This document shows positions 52,501-58,500 of a DNA stretch of 64,000 bases, in pieces. A program made the translations under genes and the position numbers. Source of the DNA: Diphasiastrum complanatum (taxonomy: Eukaryota; Streptophyta; Lycopodiopsida; Lycopodiales; Lycopodiaceae); the NCBI GenBank assembly GCA_029204225.1, contig CM055111.1, forward strand, positions 6,884,961 through 6,948,960, given 5' to 3'. The notes beneath the pieces are model-generated. The model was not told where the DNA came from. It saw only the letters and a program-made list of their open reading frames with translations, and ran no database searches. Position 1 is the first letter of the stretch. Every line of letters begins with the position of its first letter.

Positions 52501-55500
52501 ATGGAGCCAAGGTTTCCTGCATTTATACCAAAGCTATTCTTACTCTCTTTTGCCAACTCCAGCTTTACGTCTACATGATCATGCGTTGATACAGCTCCTT
52601 TTTGCTCGGCTTCTCGTTGCAACAAAACCAGAAAAGCTTCTAAAATAAGGTTAGCCAAAAGGAGCTCAGCAAACACAGCTGCATGAGAAGGATTTGGTTG
52701 TCTTACCAACCTACAGAGCAAATTTAAGACGCGTGCAACCTGCAACATGAGCTCACTACTAAGAAGCAGAAAGATGTCGTGAGAATATGTTCAGACTCAA
52801 CTGAAAAACATCAGAACCGTTATGTGAGAAAACACAGTATGAAAACCAAGTCTTAATAGATCCACCGCAAAATTTTAATATTTTAGTAAAGCCTTCATGA
52901 GTGTGTTTGAGAAATAACCACTCTTGGGTGATTCCAGTTAGTAGTTAGTAGGGATGTAAAAGGAACTAGTTCCCAAGTTATGTGGTTCTCACATATTTAT
53001 GATTCTCGCCCGTTCAGGGTATTGTCCTTTATTTTGAAACCAAGAATCCCCGGTTCAGGATATTGGATTACATTTGAAATATTTACAGTGGCGGTTCTCA
53101 ATAATGTCTTATAAGATAAATCTTGGCGTTTCTCAATTTGCCGGTTATTACTCTATTAAGAACCGTTGGTTCCTTTATCAGATTCTCAATATATACTATT
53201 TTTATTAAAATTAATAAAAAATCATTTCGAAAATTATTGTTGCATACTATGTTAAAATTTCCTCACATTATTTATCAAAAGACACGTGGACGCCACGTAA
53301 AAAAAGTGTAAGTGCACAAAATCTGAGCATTCCTCCACTTATCAATTACTCATAAAAAATCTCACACTCTTCAATGCCTATGATATTTCAATTGTGCAAA
53401 AAAAATCACACTAAACAACTCAAATAAATAGACACTCTAAAAATATGACTTATATAAAAGCCGCTAAATAAAAGTCTTGTTGCACAATGTCTTAAGTTTT
53501 TAACATTCCACTTATCAACTAACTACCCATCAACAAAAATGATAGCCTTGAAAAAAATCTTGTTAGTCTATCTTAACATTCTCTTACTCATCCTACTCAT
53601 GAAAAAATCCATACTCCCCAATGAGGTCTACATTCTCATCTATCATGATGTCCTCACTTGCTAAAAGCCCTTAATGAATGTTAGGTTTTGTAGGGTGAAT
53701 TGGTACTCGGGTTATACCCCCCTCCAAATGACAGTCCGGTTCTCAACCTCAATCCAAGGCTCAAAGGGACCCGACGGTTCTCACCCGTGGTCTGTTTTTA
53801 CAAAAGAGCATACCCGTCGGTTCTACATAGAAGCCGGTTCTTGAGAAATAGTGTACCCGCCGGTTAGGGTCTTTAGAACCGGGTTGATAACCAGGTTGAG
53901 AACCGAAAAAAAAATCAATACCCGGCTAACACGTCTGGAACGATGACTTCAAGGAAAAAAGGCACCTCTGAAACATTGGTTAGCCGTGCTAGAAACAAAT
54001 AGCCATAACCTATGTCATGCTAGAAACAACTAGGTGTAGCCATAGGATGGAGACTTATAGCCATCGACGGTGCTAGTTAGTTTGTTAGGCTAGCTAATTC
54101 AGGAGATTTCAAACAACCTGTCAATTACAAATCAGTTGAAACAATGTACTATGTACATACTACAGACTATCCAAAAATCATATATATAACCATTTTTCTT
54201 CGTATCTACTTTTAGTGTTTCATTTCCCAAACAGCATCTACAAATCTCCAAAGAAGAATCTTGCCATTTCGTTCGTTTGGTGATCAAGTGTTGTCACTAT
54301 ATATTTATTTCCATGCCTATTTGTAGAATTTGCAGCCTGTGCTAGAATTATGAATACCTTGTGCATGTGCATTTTGTGATGCATCTTAATGTCTCATTGA
54401 GTCCTCGGTCATCTAAGTGTGTTGATTACCAATTGATAGATTGGCATTGTATAGAGCATAATCACTATCTAGACACTTAAACAACACTTGGTTTTCCTTT
54501 AACAAAAGGCTAGGAATAAACCTTAAATGCCAGTGCCGACCAAAATGGGTCAAAACTTTTCGTTCCGAACGTTTCCGGTCCATACATTCCGGAATGTTCC
54601 TGGTCGAAACGATATTCTTTAATTTATAAAAAAAATGTATATAAGCTGCATTTTATATGAATTAATCCTTTGTAAAAAAAAAGTAATTTCTTTTTTTTGA
54701 GGGCATCGTTCCGGAAAGAAACTCGTTCTGGAACGGGCAACTAAGGAATAAACCAAGCAAAAACAAACCCCAGAAACGCTTGGCCATTTCTTTCCCAACA
54801 GAGCTGATTCTTTCCTGTTTCAAACATGTTGCAAAAAGGCTTTTCACAAGACACTGCAGCGTGCTGAAAAGATGCTGTTTGAAAGGCGCCTGTTATTATT
54901 TTAGTAGTGATTACTACTTAGCACATAGAATACGTTTCATCGTGACTGGTTAGAAGAGAGAATATGGCAGCCTGTTCCACGTGTCTGTGCTGTTGAACGA
55001 GTCTGAAATCACTGTGTATTGGTCTTGAGGAAGAAATGCATATCATGAGGGTTAAATGAAGTGAGAAACTTTATAGAGGAAATGTTGTAAAATTCATATA
55101 GAAGCACTGAAAAAATTTCAGTGTTACTGTTCTACTCATGGGAGATAATATTCATAGGACATATAAGAAATTTGGAGTCCATATTTACGTAGGCTCGTGA
55201 GGTTCTAATGCCCGAGAAGAGTGTTGCTAATTGCTGAGGGCCAACACTGAGTTTAGGTTCCTGGTTATGCTTCGATTGTTTCAGACATATATGAGCACAT
55301 GATAGTGAAATGATTTCAATTGATGATATATGCAGATCACCCATTGTCATGATTTTCAGTAACTTCATAAATTTGGGAATGGCATTGTATCTGTTGCCCT
55401 CAATGCACCGTTCCAAGTTGCCAAATTGAAGGTAGATCAAGTATTGTAATCTTCCTGAAGCTAATTTTCAGTGGCTCCTACAACCTGGATGAAAAATTCT

Positions 55501-58500
55501 GTGAGGATTCGGTCTTCCAAAAATAGGAGGGGATTGCTCACTGTAAGTACTACGCTGACTTTGCTGGTAGATAACTACCAATTGGGGAGAGAAACTGTGG
55601 TAAGTGACATTTATGGGATGCTTCAAATCAATTTCAAATTAATGGTGTATTAATTAAGAGGCATCTCTTTCAAGAGAGATTACTAAAACTAAGAGAATAC
55701 AAAAATTCATTATTGGCAAAATTAACAGTATGACAGAGCACATCCGCGTAAGTTTTTAGATGTATAACCCTTGTCGTGAGCAGAATCATTGTACTGCCAC
55801 CATCGGGAAATAAGTTCCTGATGACTGCCAAATTTACAATGTCACTGAATTTTAGGTTATTACAATATGGAAAGACCAGGGGATTATGAGATTTAGACAC
55901 GTCTAGTTTAATCACAGGTTTATCTCATGCACATGCAGACAGAAGTGTGCTGAGGTACCGACAAAGAATTGGATTAGCTTCTTGAGTGAAAAGATTTAAG
56001 ACTGATTAACTACAGATCAATATGCTGGATGACTTGTGACTATGCAGATAAAGCTGTACCCCTTTTTCTTGAAAACACGAAGTTGTCAGAATGAATTTGA
56101 AGAACGTGCTAAACAAAAATAAGAGTAAGTAGAAATGGACTTGCCTGGTGTCTCTGTGGACAATCCAAGACAAATTGCACCAGACAGCGGATATTCGCAG
56201 TAACAGTCGATCTCTGGGCAGAATTTATCAGGAGCTCTACAACAATAAGAAGTTCATCCACTAAAGGATTCGGCTGAAGAACAGGTCTGCAGGATCTTCC
56301 ATTGTCAAGCTTGCACACTGAGTCAACTTCAGGAGTTAACCAATAACAGCTGCGACAACCATCAAGCAGCATTTGAACAGCATTTGCATCCCTCATTGTT
56401 GACTCATCAGTGACAATTATGTCTGAAAGTGAAGAGAGATACATCTTTTGCACTTCCGGCGGACAGCAGCACCACACTTTTAAATTTAACAGAACATACT
56501 TGAAGAATTGAACTTTGAGCACAGTGTCCTTATTAAAAGCCAGGGAAAGATATATAACAGAAGAAACGAGTTCTTTTTCTCTCTCCCAGGGAACGCACAA
56601 AAGATGTCTCAGCAGATACGCAAGCACTTGAGGAGCATGCATCTCCTCGGCAATTCTGCCATAACGTAGGGCCAAAGCTACTACGCGGAAAATTGGAATC
56701 GATAGTAATGCTGCTCCTGCTGAGATAGTAGAATCCGGGAAGATAGGCTGTAATGAGTTTTTATCCAGAAAACCGATCATCAATGGCAGCAACGCCATGG
56801 GACCTCCTTCAGCCATAGCCCATATTGAGTCTACAGGACGAGTTCGGTGCACAACGAGGACATGGCCAAGCACTTCTGCATGTCGTCTATGTTTACCTGG
56901 AGCAAAAGCACAAAGCAACAAACCTTGAACCCACACTGATGTGGACACTAAGAAGCCTTTTCTAAACTGCATTGTTTAACAAGCTTTTTTACTTTCAAAA
57001 ACACAAGAATGGTGAAAGAAAGTAGATTGAAAGAAAGCGTCACGTTGCAAATGATCATAAAATGGCCAACCTTTTAAGAGATTATAGAGAAAGAATGTCG
57101 TTAGACGTGACATGATAAGACAAACCAAGCTTCAAGCAAAACTTATGGAGAAGACTATACAGGTGTCAGCGTATTAATCTTAAAGCCAGGTGATATAGAT
57201 GTTAGTAATCTTGAAGCTGCTCTGTGAGAGCAAGAAGCAATTTACTGAATGGGCAACCTTTGTGATATATATAGACACGGCAAATAATCATCTTAGCCTA
57301 AATTGCTAAAATAATGTGACTTCTTGAAACTTTTTGAGCTCAGTTTTATGGCGATTGTTATGAACATGAAATGAAGAAACTAATAGCCCAGAATGATTTA
57401 AAGATTCATACACTGGAGAGTCTTTATAGTCAAGATAACGAGAGGTCTGCAGAGTCTAGACAATTGTATTCAAAGTTTTGGTTTTGATTATCGAACAGCA
57501 GATCTTAGCCTTTTTATATTGCCTTCACGACTTGCCTGCCAGCCTGAATCAGTGAAATCTCACCAGCAAAGTTTGACCTAAACTTCAATTCCGGTAAATA
57601 GTATTTCTTTTTACAGATGTTGATTGTTAACAGTGAAACTATTGAGGCCATTGAAATTTATGTAGCTTTGTGGCATCTATTTGTTTCAAATTGTAACCTG
57701 AAACTTAAACTTGTAGTTTCTTTTTTTTATAGCCTCCAAACATGTGGATAACTACAGTCGGCAGACTATCTTTGCATCAACCTTAAACTCGGAAGAAAAC
57801 TGGGACTCGGGAGATATACAGGCAAGATCCAGCAAAGGTAGAGTAGAACTAGGAAGGATTATTGGATGAGTAGCATTGTGGGCATGAAGAATGCATCAAA
57901 CATTAGAACCATTCTTGTACAGTCAGTGTATGCTACAGTCCAGGAAAACGATAATCAAGTGACGTGTGGATGGTCTGTCAGACACGAAAGACTTTTGTCC
58001 TTGTGGAAATGAATTTCAATAACATACCTATTACCCAGTTAATTAGAGGTTAGAGGCTCAGTGCCAGGAAACTATAAGGACAATCACCGGCAATGTAAGT
58101 GCTGATTGATCAAAATGTACCTGATGCTCCCAAAGGGGATGCATCCATGCATGAACGTCGCACGAGAAGCTTTGGATGATAGAGCAAGTGCAACTGAAAC
58201 CCAATTTCTGTATCAAGTGTAACACTTTCCTCTGCAAATGATTTTCTCACAGAAAGCCGTGAAATTCCAGCTCCATTGCCAAAGCTGGGTAAGGCATCAG
58301 CACCTCTTGCTGCCAATTGAGCCATCTTCGCACTTCCAATAGGCTCTTTGAAAATATAAAAGGGCCCAAACTCAGCACAAGAAGGGCACTGGCGATGTCT
58401 GCTTTGAGAACGAGCTAGGGCAACACCTGGTTTGGCGCCAATGCAGCATAATTCCAAGGCCTTGGATATTCTAGGAAGTTCCAGGAGCTCAGTCTCATAC

